Program-made: the position numbers and the translations under genes
Shown: positions 1-8,466 of the stretch, one piece after another
How positions within the stretch are numbered: position 1 is the first letter of the stretch
Layout: every line of letters starts with the position of its first letter
Notes under the pieces: model-generated
The model's input: only the letters and a program-made list of their open reading frames with translations
What the model was told of the DNA's origin: nothing
Database searches by the model: none
Source: Rhodopirellula sp.
Lineage (GTDB): Bacteria; Planctomycetota; Planctomycetia; Planctomycetales; Planctomycetaceae
Direction of reading: 5' to 3'
Assembly (NCBI GenBank): GCA_013203845.1
Contig: JABMPE010000530.1
Coordinates: 1 to 36,081, forward strand
Length of the DNA: 36,081 bases

Positions 1-3000
1 GTCGAGAACAACAAGTGGGTCGTCGGCGGCTATCAGGGCGACTTCGAAGCTGGCAAGACTTACTCTGGAATTCTGTACGGCGAACGCTATCGCGGCATTC
101 TCGCCAATCGTGGTCAGAAGACCGTCATCGGTGAAGATGGTAAGCCGAAAGTTGTGGGCTCAGTGGGCGACTCGGCAGAGATTCAGTCGAAAATCAAAAA
201 CGAAGACTGGAACGACTACCGGATCGTGGCAAAGGGCAACCATTTCAAACACTTCATCAACGGTACAGCCACGATTGAATGCACCGATGAAGACGACGCA
301 GCGCGGGCGAGCGGGATTCTCGCTCTGCAGTTGCACGCGGGTCCGCCGATGCTCGTTCAGTTCCGGAAAATCATGATCAAGCACGCTGGCGGGAAGAAGA
401 CGGCAGCCGTCGCTGTAAAAAAAAAACGGGACGTAATAACGGCTAGCTCGGTTCGGCCTGCGAAAAGTGGATTCGCTGGTTTCGCGTCGGTGCCTGTTAA
501 ACCGTCACGGAACAAGCGAGTCGCGTTTGTCGCAGGAACTCTCAGTCACGGTTACGGCGCTCACGAGCACAAAGCCGGCAACATTCTGCTGGCACGGTCG
601 CTCGAAAAAGCGATGCCCGGTTTTGATACGGCCGTCTTTACCGATGGCTGGCCGAAAGATCCCAACGCGCTCGATGGATTCGACTGCATCGTCATGTACT
701 GTGACGGTGGCGGCGGCCACATGGTCAACCCGCATCTCGATCAAGTCGATGCATTCGCGAAGCAGGGCGTCGGGATTGTCTGCCTTCATTACGGCGTTGA
801 AGTTCCTGCCGAACCCGCCGGGAAGAAATTCCTCGACTGGATCGGCGGCTACTTCGAAGCCAACTGGTCCGTGAATCCGCACTGGACGGCGAAGTACACC
901 AAGTTCCCCGAGCATCCGATTACGAATGGCGTGAAGCCGTTCGAGATCAACGACGAGTGGTACTACCACATGCGGTTCCGCCCTGACATGCAGGGCGTGA
1001 CGCCGATCCTCACGGACATGCCTCCGTCGAACACACTGGTGCGGGATGACGGTTCGCTGGCTCGTCCGGATAACGCTCACAACAACAATCCGCATGTGCG
1101 CGAAGCGGTACTGGTTCGCAAAGAACCGCAGCACATGGCCTGGGCATCTGAGAACGAAGGCGGCGGACGCGGCTTTGGATTTACCGGCGGCCACGATCAC
1201 TGGAACTGGGGCAATCCAAACTTCCGTAAGGTAGTGCTGAATGCGATTGTGTGGTGCGCGCAGGGCAAGGTGCCTGAAAACGGAGTGAACTCGCCGGAAG
1301 TCACGCTCGAAGATCTTCAGGCCAATCAGGATTTTGACGCGAAGCCGGGCACTGACTTCTCCGGGATCCAGAAGCAGCTCGATGCCTGGAACGGTCGCGC
1401 ATCGCTGTCACTCGCTCCAGCGGCTGCTCCGAAACTGCAGCCTGAACCGGCAGACGCTCCGCAGGTAGCTGTTGACGGACTGCTGTTTCAAAGTCCGGTC
1501 ATTTCAAAGCAGACCAAAGGGCACGCCGTTGAGATCAACGTTGACCTGAAAGGGGCGAAGACGATCTGGCTCGTTGCGAGCGATGGAGGCGACGGTTTTG
1601 GCTGCGACTGGGCCGACTGGGTGAATCCGATGTTTAGCGGCGCGTTTCAATCGGCCAGTCTGACAGAGCTGAAGTGGAAATCGGCATCGACCGGCTTTGG
1701 CCAGGTGCATGTGAATAAGAATGCTGGCGGTCAGGCGGCTCGCGTCGAAGGCAAGCCGGTTGAAAAGTGCATCGGAGTTCACGCCAACTCAGTCATCGAA
1801 TTCGATGTTCCAGAGGGGATGACCGGCTTCAGTGCCACCGGCGCGCTGGACAACGGCGGGACAAATCAGGGTTGTGGCTCGACGGTAGCATTTGCCGTTT
1901 ACTCGAAGAGGCCGAATCTCAGTTCGCTTACGCCAACCAGTGGCGGCAGTGAGAGCCACGACGCGGCGGATGCTCTGAGCCAACTCGACATCGCCGAAGG
2001 ACTCGAAGCCACGCTGTTCGCCTCTGAAGCCAGCAAGCCGTCGGTGCTGAGCGTCTCGGCGATCGATATCGATCACAAAGGCCGCGTCTGGGTTTGCGAA
2101 GTCGTCAATTACCGGCACCGCAACGGTGAGCGTCCGGAAGGCGATCGCATCCTCGTCCTCGAAGACACGAATGCCGACGGAATCGCGGACAAAGAAACAG
2201 CGTTCTTTCAGGGCCGGGAAGTCGACACGGCTCACGGTATCTGCGTACTCGGCAACCGAGTCATCATTTCCGCCGGCGATAAGGTCATGAACTTCTGGGA
2301 CGACAACGGCGACTCGAAGGCCGATCGTCACGATGTGATGTTTCAGGGGATCAGCGGCTCGCAGCATGATCACGGCATTCACGCGTTTTCATTCGGGCCG
2401 GATGGCAAGCTGTACTTCAATTTCGGCAACAGTGGAAACCAGATCAAAGATAAAGACGGCAACGTCGTGAAGGATCTGGCAGGCAATGACATCGTTGCCA
2501 ACCGTAAGCCGTATCAGGAAGGCATGGCGTTCCGCTGTGACCTCGACGGCAGCAATGTTGAGACGCTCGGCTGGAACTTCCGCAACAACTGGGAACTGTG
2601 CGTCGACAGCTTCGGGACAATCTGGCAGAGCGATAACGACGACGATGGCAACCGCGGCGTCCGTATCAACTACGTGATGGAGTACGGCAACTATGGTTAC
2701 AAGGACGAGTTCACTGGAGCCGGCTGGCGCGAGCCTCGTACCAATCTGGAGAAAGAAATTCCGCTGCAGCACTGGCATCTGAATGATCCGGGTGTTGTGC
2801 CGAACCTGTTGCAAACTGGAGCGGGTGCGCCGACCGGCATCTGCCTCTATGAAGGTAATCTGCTGCCGGAAGTGTTCCGCGGTCAGATCCTGCACTGCGA
2901 CGCTGGCCCGAACGTGGTTCGTGCTTACCCGGTGTCGAATGACGGAGCCGGTTACAAAGCTTGGATTCAGAACATTCTCGTTGGGACGCGAGACAAGTGG

Positions 3001-4968
3001 TTCCGCCCGTCTGACGTCTGCGTGGCTCCAGACGGCTCGATCATTATCGCGGACTGGTACGATCCCGGCGTCGGCGGGCATCGCATGGGCGATGCCGAGA
3101 AGGGCCGGCTGTTCCGAGTCGCTCCGCCGAACTCGCCGTACAAAGCTCCGGCTTACGACTTCAGTACGATCGATGGCGCAATCGTCGCGCTGCAGAGCCC
3201 GAATCTGGAAGCTCGATATCTCGCCTGGACGAAGCTGCACGCGGCAGGCGAGAAGGCCGTTCCGGCTCTGACGAAACTGTTCAAGGAGAGCACCAATCTG
3301 CGTCTGCGGGCGCGGGCTTTGTGGTTGCTCGGCAAGAACGACAATGCCGGCAAGGAAGCTGTCGCAATGGCTATTTCGGATCGCGATGCGGACATTCGGA
3401 TCGTCGGCCTGCGGCTCGCTCGGGAGTTGAAGCTCGGTCTGATTCCGGTTGTGAAGCAGCTTGTAAACGATCCGTCGTCGCAGGTGCGTCGTGAATGTGC
3501 GATCGCTCTGCGTTTCGAAAAGTCATCCGACAAGGCCCGTCTGTGGGCTCAACTTGCCGCGCAGCATGACGGCAAGGATCGCTGGTATCTGGAAGCGCTG
3601 GGCGTTGGTGCCGCACTGAATTGGGACGTGTGTCTGAACGCTCTGATCGAGCATGCGAAGTCGCTCGGCCCGGATGCGAACGGGTCGAAAAAGGGGATGC
3701 TCGACATTATCTGGCGCAGCCGAAGTTCGCGAACTTCAGGACTGCTTGCCCTGCAGATTGGTGCCGGGACGGTGCCGAACGAAGACCTGCCGCGGTTCAT
3801 GCGGGCGTTTGATTTTCAGACGGGCGACGACAAGGAATCCGTTTTGTTCGGTCTGGCATTCGGCTACGACGGCAGAGGCGATCAGGAGCGAGCCAACTTC
3901 GTTAACACCGAAGCGATCAAGCGGCTCGGTATTGGCATCAAGAGTCGTGACGGAGCCGTCGCCTCGTTGAACAAACTTCTTGACCGCGTGGCCGGGACAT
4001 CGCAGTTCGTTTCGCTGGTCGCGAAATTCGACATGGCGGATCGATACCCGGCCCTCGTCGAGCTGGCGATCGCGCACCCGAGTGAACAGCTGGGCGTCGA
4101 TGCGGTCAACGCGTTGATCGAGAAGAAGCAGCACAGCCTGATTTCGGCGGTGCTCAACGGCGGCGACGAGAAGACTGCTCTGACGATGGTTCAGGCCCTC
4201 TCGGTGTCCGGCAATGGCGGAGCGGTCGGGGTACTCCTGCCGATTGTCAAGAACGCCGACAAGCCAGCAGAACTGCGGCGCCAGGCCACTCAGGCGGTCG
4301 GAGCGTCGCGTAACGGAGCTCAGCGTCTGATCGAAATGGTTCATCAGAAAGAGATCGACGCTCAATTGATCCCAGCCGTCGCAGCGAGCCTGCACGCTTC
4401 ATCGGTCAAACAGATTCGCGATGAAGCTCAGAAGCTGTTCCCACTGCCGCCGAGTAAGGACGCCAGGCCGCTGCCGCCGATCAGTGATCTGGTCGCTCGC
4501 AAGGGTGACGCGGCTCGGGGGCGAACGATCTTTGAAACGACCGGCACCTGCGCGAAGTGCCACATCGTCAACAAGCAGGGCAAAGACGTCGGCCCGGACC
4601 TGTCCGAAATCGGCAGCAAGTTGAGCCGGACCGCGTTCTTCGAATCGATCCTCTTCCCGAGCGCTGGCATCGCTCATAACTACGAACAGTATTCGGTCGT
4701 CCTGAACGATGGGAACGTCGTCGCCGGGCTGATGACGAGCAAAACCGATCAGGCGGTCACCATCAGAAACGCAGAAGGGATTAATCGAACAATTCCGACC
4801 GGCGACGTGGACGAAATCGTGAAGCAGAAGATCTCGATCATGCCGGCCGACCTGCAGAAACTACTCAGCGAACAGGACCTCGTGGATGTCGTCGAGTATC
4901 TGCAGACACTGAAAAAGGCGGCAACGGCAACCGCGGCCAATAGCAAGAGGGCAACGGATCGGTTGTAG
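1..4968 (+). CDS. DUF1080-ThuA-NPCBM-PVC dehydrogenase-HEAT-cytochrome c fusion (5' partial)
   Basis: The reading frame is open from the first base, so the gene begins upstream of the window; a GTG at 154 is only an internal codon. In window codon numbers the domains are: the C-terminal half of a DUF1080 (3-keto-disaccharide hydrolase-like, lectin-fold) domain to about 130; a ThuA-like domain at about 172-420; an NPCBM-like carbohydrate-binding region at about 490-690; a PVC-type membrane-bound dehydrogenase beta-propeller at about 710-1090; HEAT-like helical repeats at about 1100-1530; and a heme-binding cytochrome c domain at about 1550-1640 with CAKCH at codons 1517-1521. The family is known from planctomycetes and verrucomicrobia and is thought to oxidise sugars outside the cytoplasm and pass electrons to heme; the substrate is unknown. 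A run of ten A at 417-426 lies in the DUF1080-ThuA linker. The stop is TAG. Confidence 0.93.
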   Translation, partial: VENNKWVVGGYQGDFEAGKTYSGILYGERYRGILANRGQKTVIGEDGKPKVVGSVGDSAEIQSKIKNEDWNDYRIVAKGNHFKHFINGTATIECTDEDDAARASGILALQLHAGPPMLVQFRKIMIKHAGGKKTAAVAVKKKRDVITASSVRPAKSGFAGFASVPVKPSRNKRVAFVAGTLSHGYGAHEHKAGNILLARSLEKAMPGFDTAVFTDGWPKDPNALDGFDCIVMYCDGGGGHMVNPHLDQVDAFAKQGVGIVCLHYGVEVPAEPAGKKFLDWIGGYFEANWSVNPHWTAKYTKFPEHPITNGVKPFEINDEWYYHMRFRPDMQGVTPILTDMPPSNTLVRDDGSLARPDNAHNNNPHVREAVLVRKEPQHMAWASENEGGGRGFGFTGGHDHWNWGNPNFRKVVLNAIVWCAQGKVPENGVNSPEVTLEDLQANQDFDAKPGTDFSGIQKQLDAWNGRASLSLAPAAAPKLQPEPADAPQVAVDGLLFQSPVISKQTKGHAVEINVDLKGAKTIWLVASDGGDGFGCDWADWVNPMFSGAFQSASLTELKWKSASTGFGQVHVNKNAGGQAARVEGKPVEKCIGVHANSVIEFDVPEGMTGFSATGALDNGGTNQGCGSTVAFAVYSKRPNLSSLTPTSGGSESHDAADALSQLDIAEGLEATLFASEASKPSVLSVSAIDIDHKGRVWVCEVVNYRHRNGERPEGDRILVLEDTNADGIADKETAFFQGREVDTAHGICVLGNRVIISAGDKVMNFWDDNGDSKADRHDVMFQGISGSQHDHGIHAFSFGPDGKLYFNFGNSGNQIKDKDGNVVKDLAGNDIVANRKPYQEGMAFRCDLDGSNVETLGWNFRNNWELCVDSFGTIWQSDNDDDGNRGVRINYVMEYGNYGYKDEFTGAGWREPRTNLEKEIPLQHWHLNDPGVVPNLLQTGAGAPTGICLYEGNLLPEVFRGQILHCDAGPNVVRAYPVSNDGAGYKAWIQNILVGTRDKWFRPSDVCVAPDGSIIIADWYDPGVGGHRMGDAEKGRLFRVAPPNSPYKAPAYDFSTIDGAIVALQSPNLEARYLAWTKLHAAGEKAVPALTKLFKESTNLRLRARALWLLGKNDNAGKEAVAMAISDRDADIRIVGLRLARELKLGLIPVVKQLVNDPSSQVRRECAIALRFEKSSDKARLWAQLAAQHDGKDRWYLEALGVGAALNWDVCLNALIEHAKSLGPDANGSKKGMLDIIWRSRSSRTSGLLALQIGAGTVPNEDLPRFMRAFDFQTGDDKESVLFGLAFGYDGRGDQERANFVNTEAIKRLGIGIKSRDGAVASLNKLLDRVAGTSQFVSLVAKFDMADRYPALVELAIAHPSEQLGVDAVNALIEKKQHSLISAVLNGGDEKTALTMVQALSVSGNGGAVGVLLPIVKNADKPAELRRQATQAVGASRNGAQRLIEMVHQKEIDAQLIPAVAASLHASSVKQIRDEAQKLFPLPPSKDARPLPPISDLVARKGDAARGRTIFETTGTCAKCHIVNKQGKDVGPDLSEIGSKLSRTAFFESILFPSAGIAHNYEQYSVVLNDGNVVAGLMTSKTDQAVTIRNAEGINRTIPTGDVDEIVKQKISIMPADLQKLLSEQDLVDVVEYLQTLKKAATATAANSKRATDRL

Positions 4969-5280
4969 ACGACGTTCAACGTCAACTTGAGGCGGCTTCC
5001 GATAAAGGATGCGATTGCCTCGGTTGGCAGGACCTGCGGTGCCGAAATCAGTATTGGTGTGAACTCGATGAAATCTGAAGGTTACACACAGAACATGCCG
5101 GTGGATTTTAAAGCGGACCAGGTCACTGGGTTTGCAACTCTGCAGGCGATTATCAACAAGTTTCCAAAGCTGGCCATTGTGATTAAACGTGACATAGACC
5201 AAGTCGAACTGACCACGACAACCGCTGTGAAGAAGGCAGCGCCTGCAACCATTGTCCTGATGACGAGCGTACAGAGGTAG
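4969..5280 (+). pseudogene. Orphan STN/secretin-N-like domain fragment in frame after a TAG stop
   Basis: The frame of the upstream dehydrogenase stays open for 103 codons after its TAG and ends at TAG 5278-5280. The only initiation codon near its beginning is a TTG at 4987, with no clear ribosome site. The translation starts FNVNLRRLPIKDAIASVG and continues with alternating hydrophobic strands and a GYTQNM segment. This resembles the small STN or secretin N-terminal fold that planctomycetes often attach to larger secreted proteins; the match is from memory of the fold pattern and is not certain. There is no signal peptide. It may be the decayed tail of a longer gene, a readthrough extension of the dehydrogenase, or a short gene using TTG. 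Confidence 0.4.
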
Positions 5281-5327
5281 TCCGTCATATTGCCATTTTT
5301 CCCCGTGATTAGATCGCGAGGTCAGTC

Positions 5328-5570
5328 ATGATCCAGCCAAATGTCGCAGAAGTGTTTCAGTCGGCGATGGCCTTGCCAGATTCCGTTCGTGCAGAACTCG
5401 CCGAACGGCTATGGGAAAGTCTGCCGGACGAATCGCGTGAAGAAGCTGCTGACGCCTGGGCGGTCGAGTTGAGCCGTCGGCTTCATGAATATCAGAGCGG
5501 CGAAGCCGAGATTCTGTCTGGTCCTGAAGTGTTGCGAAAACTGCGAAGCAGGTACGGCAAGCAGTCATGA
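5328..5570 (+). CDS. Antitoxin, putative addiction-module component
   Basis: This 80-residue acidic protein matches the 'putative addiction module component' antitoxin family (PF09720/TIGR02574). Typical features are a helix with ALPDSVRAELAERLWESL near residues 15-32 and a C-terminal segment that would wrap around a RelE/ParE toxin. GAGG lies about 7 bases before the ATG, which supports this start. Its TGA overlaps the next ATG (ATGA at 5567-5570), the usual translational coupling of type II toxin-antitoxin pairs. Such antitoxins normally repress their own operon together with the toxin; no operator could be identified here. The gene is complete and has no obvious defects. Confidence 0.88.
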   Translation: MIQPNVAEVFQSAMALPDSVRAELAERLWESLPDESREEAADAWAVELSRRLHEYQSGEAEILSGPEVLRKLRSRYGKQS

Positions 5571-5863
5571 CCTTTCGAATTCTTGCCGAAGCCAGTGAGG
5601 AACTGGAAGCGGCTGCTGGTTTTTATGCAGAAAGCCGTCCCGAAGTCGCGCTGAGATTCATCAACGAAGTCGAATCCTGTATCGATCGGCTGTTGACTGA
5701 CCCGGAGTCCTGGCCGGTCGTTGACGATAACTTCCGCAGATCCCCACTGAAGGGGTTTCCGTACGACGTTGTTTTTCAGGTGACCCCGCAAGGTGTGGTC
5801 GTCTTTGCGTTTGCCCACCGGCATCGACGTCCCGGCTACTGGGCGAAACGGTCGGAGTTGTGA
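5567..5863 (+). CDS. RelE/ParE-family toxin
   Basis: The 98-residue product has the RelE/ParE toxin pattern: an N-terminal strand followed by a long helix (EASEELEAAAGFYAES), then FINEVESCIDRLLTDPESWP, a strand rich in F/V (FPYDVVFQV) and a C-terminal HRHRRPGYW-type motif. Members either cleave mRNA on the ribosome or poison gyrase; the sequence does not decide which. It starts in a 4-base overlap with the antitoxin gene, so the two are almost certainly cotranscribed and translationally coupled. The length is normal for the family and the C-terminal basic motif is intact, so the toxin is probably functional. Confidence 0.9.
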   Translation: MTFRILAEASEELEAAAGFYAESRPEVALRFINEVESCIDRLLTDPESWPVVDDNFRRSPLKGFPYDVVFQVTPQGVVVFAFAHRHRRPGYWAKRSEL

Positions 5864-5926
5864 CGATTATATCCCGATTCTGCGGTGGTCGTGGAACTGT
5901 GATTCGCAAGTGACGGTGGAGTCTCA

Positions 5927-6613
5927 ATGCCGCGAAACCTGGCCATCGGTGATATTCATGGGCACCTCAACGCGTTGCAGACGCTTGTTGGGTTTGTCGC
6001 TCCGAACAACGACGATACGCTGATTACTGTTGGCGATTACGTGGATCGAGGTCCGGATAGTGCGGGAGTGCTGGACTGGCTGATTGAGCGGTTTGAGGCC
6101 GGGCAGTTGGTTCCGCTGCGAGGCAATCATGACATCATGATGCTCGACGCGCTGGACAGCGGTGAGTGGCAGGGCAGCTGGCAGTCGTTTGGAGGCGACA
6201 CGACGCTGGAATCTTACCGGCGACGTGGATTCGATCCGGAAGCGGATGGGTTACCGAAGCGGCACCGACAGTTCATTGAATCAGACTGCCGGAAAATCCA
6301 CGTCACTGACAATCATTTTTTCGTACATGCCAACGCCCATGACGACATGCCATTTGAAGATCAACCTGACCGGAAGGTTTACTGGGAGAAGTGGTTTGAT
6401 CCTTCGCCACATGTTTCCGGTAAAACGATGATCTGTGGGCACACGGCGCAGAAAAATGGATGGCCGCTGACGATTGGCCACGCCGTCTGTATTGATACAT
6501 GGGTCTATGGTAAGACCGGCTGGCTGACATGCCTCGATGTTGACTTGGGCGAAGTCTGGCAGGCTCGTGAAAGCGGCGAGACACGTTCGGGCTGGCTTGG
6601 CGAAGCTCCCTGA
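5927..6613 (+). CDS. Metallophosphoesterase (PPP-type serine/threonine phosphatase or ApaH/PrpE-like)
   Basis: The 228-residue protein has the full calcineurin-like metal-binding set: GDIHG at residues 8-12, GDYVDRGP at 36-43, RGNHD at 65-69 and GHTAQ near 170. These residues bind two metal ions that activate water for phosphate ester hydrolysis. The small single-domain form resembles bacterial PPP phosphatases and PrpE/ApaH-type enzymes, which act on phosphoproteins or dinucleotide polyphosphates; the substrate cannot be told from the sequence. GGAG sits 5 bases before the ATG and fixes the start. It lies 63 bases after the toxin gene on the same strand, and there is no evidence that their functions are linked. 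The protein should be cytoplasmic because no signal peptide is seen. Confidence 0.9.
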   Translation: MPRNLAIGDIHGHLNALQTLVGFVAPNNDDTLITVGDYVDRGPDSAGVLDWLIERFEAGQLVPLRGNHDIMMLDALDSGEWQGSWQSFGGDTTLESYRRRGFDPEADGLPKRHRQFIESDCRKIHVTDNHFFVHANAHDDMPFEDQPDRKVYWEKWFDPSPHVSGKTMICGHTAQKNGWPLTIGHAVCIDTWVYGKTGWLTCLDVDLGEVWQARESGETRSGWLGEAP

Positions 6614-6699
6614 CTCGTCGGATTTCTGAAAGCGGAATCTGAGATTCACGGTGAGATTGTGATAATGTCTGACGGCCAGAGTCTTCTTTTATACTTGCG

Positions 6700-6709
6700 G
6701 GAGGTGATC
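6700..6709 (+). promoter_or_regulatory. Very strong Shine-Dalgarno site for a TTG start
   Basis: GGAGGTGATC is a ten-base perfect complement of the conserved 3' end of 16S rRNA. It ends two bases before TTG 6712, with the GGAGG core seven bases away. It decides the start of the SDR gene despite the non-ATG codon. Most other genes in this window have much weaker sites. Confidence 0.75.
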
Positions 6710-6711
6710 AG

Positions 6712-7506
6712 TTGGACCTTTTCGGAAAAACCGCTTTAGTGACCGGCGCCGGGCAGGGAATCGGCAAAGGGTGCGCGCTGGAGCTTGCTCGAGCCGGAGC
6801 TGACCTCATCATTAACGATCGTCCTGGTAGCGACGTTCTGGCAACCACGGCTGATGAGATTCGCAATACGGGTCGGTCGTGTACGGCAATCGAAGCGGAC
6901 GTTTTTACGCGAGCGGGTTGTGAATCACTTTTGCAGAGTGCAGTCAACACAGCCGGGCGGATCGACATTCTGGTCAGCAATCCAGCGTTCAGCCGCCGCG
7001 CACCGTTTCTGGAGTACGATCCGGAAGTCTTCGAACGGACAATCGCCGGTACGCTTTCCAGCGGCTTTCACATGAGTCAGCTCGTCGCGCGGCAGATGGT
7101 CGCGCAGGGTGGACGCGGTAAGATCGTCTTCATCTCCAGCGTTCAGGCTGAACTGCCCACCGCTCTGTGCGGACCGTACTCCGCGGCAAAAGCAGGTCTG
7201 AATCAATTGACGATGTCGATTGCGGTGGAGCTGGCTCCACACCGCATTAATGTCAACGCCATCGAACCTGGCTGGATCGACACGCCGGGCGAGCACGTCA
7301 CGTTCACCGACGAAGCGATTGAAGCAGAAGGTCGCAAACTTCCCTGGGGGCGGCTGGGACTTCCTGAAGATATCGGCAAGGCCGCCGTGTTTCTTTGCTC
7401 GGATGCTGCTGATTACATCACGGGTTCCATCCTGCCGGTTGATGGCTGCTTCCGCTTCAGGCAGGGATGTCTTGATCAACTGATTCCAATTCGGGACGTC
7501 CGGTAA
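6712..7506 (+). CDS. Short-chain dehydrogenase/reductase (SDR, Rossmann fold)
   Basis: This 264-residue classical SDR has a TGAGQGIG cofactor motif at residues 10-17, a catalytic serine in the ISS segment near 141-143, YSAAK at about 156-160, and a NAIEPGWIDTPG segment after it. The usual NNAG motif is changed to SNPA. It should carry out NAD(P)-dependent oxidation or reduction of an alcohol or ketone in the cytoplasm; the substrate is unknown, with glucose-dehydrogenase-like and 3-oxoacyl-reductase-like enzymes as the nearest general types. The TTG start is supported by the site at 6700-6709. The deacylase gene follows after 30 bases on the same strand, so the two are probably one operon. 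The end of the protein (about residues 248-264) is longer than usual and not conserved in pattern. Confidence 0.9.
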   Translation: MDLFGKTALVTGAGQGIGKGCALELARAGADLIINDRPGSDVLATTADEIRNTGRSCTAIEADVFTRAGCESLLQSAVNTAGRIDILVSNPAFSRRAPFLEYDPEVFERTIAGTLSSGFHMSQLVARQMVAQGGRGKIVFISSVQAELPTALCGPYSAAKAGLNQLTMSIAVELAPHRINVNAIEPGWIDTPGEHVTFTDEAIEAEGRKLPWGRLGLPEDIGKAAVFLCSDAADYITGSILPVDGCFRFRQGCLDQLIPIRDVR

Positions 7507-7536
7507 CCACCGTTCGGCCAGTGAGGCACAACATTG

Positions 7537-8445
7537 ATGGAGCTGTCAAAACGAGTATTTTGTGGACGGACGGACGGACCTCGGTTGCTTATTACCGGTG
7601 GCGTGCATGGTGACGAGTTCGAACCGATGGCGGCGATTCGTCGCTTGATTGATCAGTTTGACTCTGACGAGAAGTCCATGCAAACGCTTCGCGGAACGGT
7701 CACGCTGGTTCCGGTCGTTAACGAAGCGGCGTTTCTGCGAGGGCATCGTTGTGCTGACGACGGACTGGATCTCGCTCGTGCCTGTCCAGGCCGGGCGGAG
7801 GGCAGCATCACCGAACGAACTGCCCGAGCACTCAGCGATCTGATTGAATCGGTAGACTATTACATCGACCTTCACACCGGAGGTACGGAGCTTTCCGTTC
7901 TTCCGCTGGCCGGGTATGTCATGCACAGCGACGCAACGGTCCTGGATGCTCAGCGCCGCATGGCTAAAGCGTTCAACCTACCTACCATCTGGGGAACCGC
8001 CGGCAATCTGGATGGCCGTTCGCTGTCGGTGGCTCGTGATGCAAACGTCCCTGCGATTTACACCGAATATCTGGGCTCGGCCACGTGCCATGAAGAGGGC
8101 GTCGTCGCGTACGTTGATGGGTGTCTGAATGTCCTATCGATGCTGGGTATGCTGAATCGCGAGCCCGCTGAAAATCACGTTGAAAGAATCGTCGAGGATC
8201 CTCGTCCGAATTCCGGTCACATGCAGGTTTGTCATCCGTCACCAGTCACCGGCTACTTTGAACCGGTCGTCAAGCTGGGCGACGCAGTTCGGGCGGGCGA
8301 TTCACTGGGGACGGTGTTTGATCTGACTGGTTCAGGTCGCCAGACAATCCTTGCGCAGCACTCGGGGATTGTCCTGACATTGCGAACGTTTCCTCGCGTT
8401 CACGAAGGCGAAAGCGTCGGAGTCGTTCTGGAAACTCCGACGTGA
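7537..8445 (+). CDS. Succinylglutamate desuccinylase/aspartoacylase (AstE/AspA)-family zinc deacylase
   Basis: The 302-residue protein shows the M14-like zinc site of the AstE/AspA family: GGVHGDE (His24 and Glu27) and DLHTGG (His113), plus DLARACPG, which matches the substrate-binding DLNRxFPG motif. Members hydrolyse the amide bond of N-acylated amino acids or related compounds, for example N-acetylaspartate, succinylglutamate or N-acetyl-diaminobutyrate. The last 80 residues look like a beta-barrel domain (GYFEPVVKLGDAVRAGDSLG) typical of this group. The start is ATG 7537; a TTG immediately before it (7534) is possible. With the SDR 30 bases upstream this suggests catabolism of a modified amino or hydroxy acid. 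The gene ends 21 bases from the convergent lipoxygenase gene. Confidence 0.87.
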   Translation: MELSKRVFCGRTDGPRLLITGGVHGDEFEPMAAIRRLIDQFDSDEKSMQTLRGTVTLVPVVNEAAFLRGHRCADDGLDLARACPGRAEGSITERTARALSDLIESVDYYIDLHTGGTELSVLPLAGYVMHSDATVLDAQRRMAKAFNLPTIWGTAGNLDGRSLSVARDANVPAIYTEYLGSATCHEEGVVAYVDGCLNVLSMLGMLNREPAENHVERIVEDPRPNSGHMQVCHPSPVTGYFEPVVKLGDAVRAGDSLGTVFDLTGSGRQTILAQHSGIVLTLRTFPRVHEGESVGVVLETPT

Positions 8446-8466
8446 TTTACGGCCTGTCGAAATCGA

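Noticed and set aside
2389-3240. 283-codon minus-strand frame inside the dehydrogenase
   Set aside because: Antisense to the PVC dehydrogenase domain, with no recognisable fold and no ribosome site.
6690-6695. TATACT as a -10 box for the SDR gene
   Set aside because: Transcription from it would begin inside the ribosome site, and no acceptable -35 box lies at the right distance.
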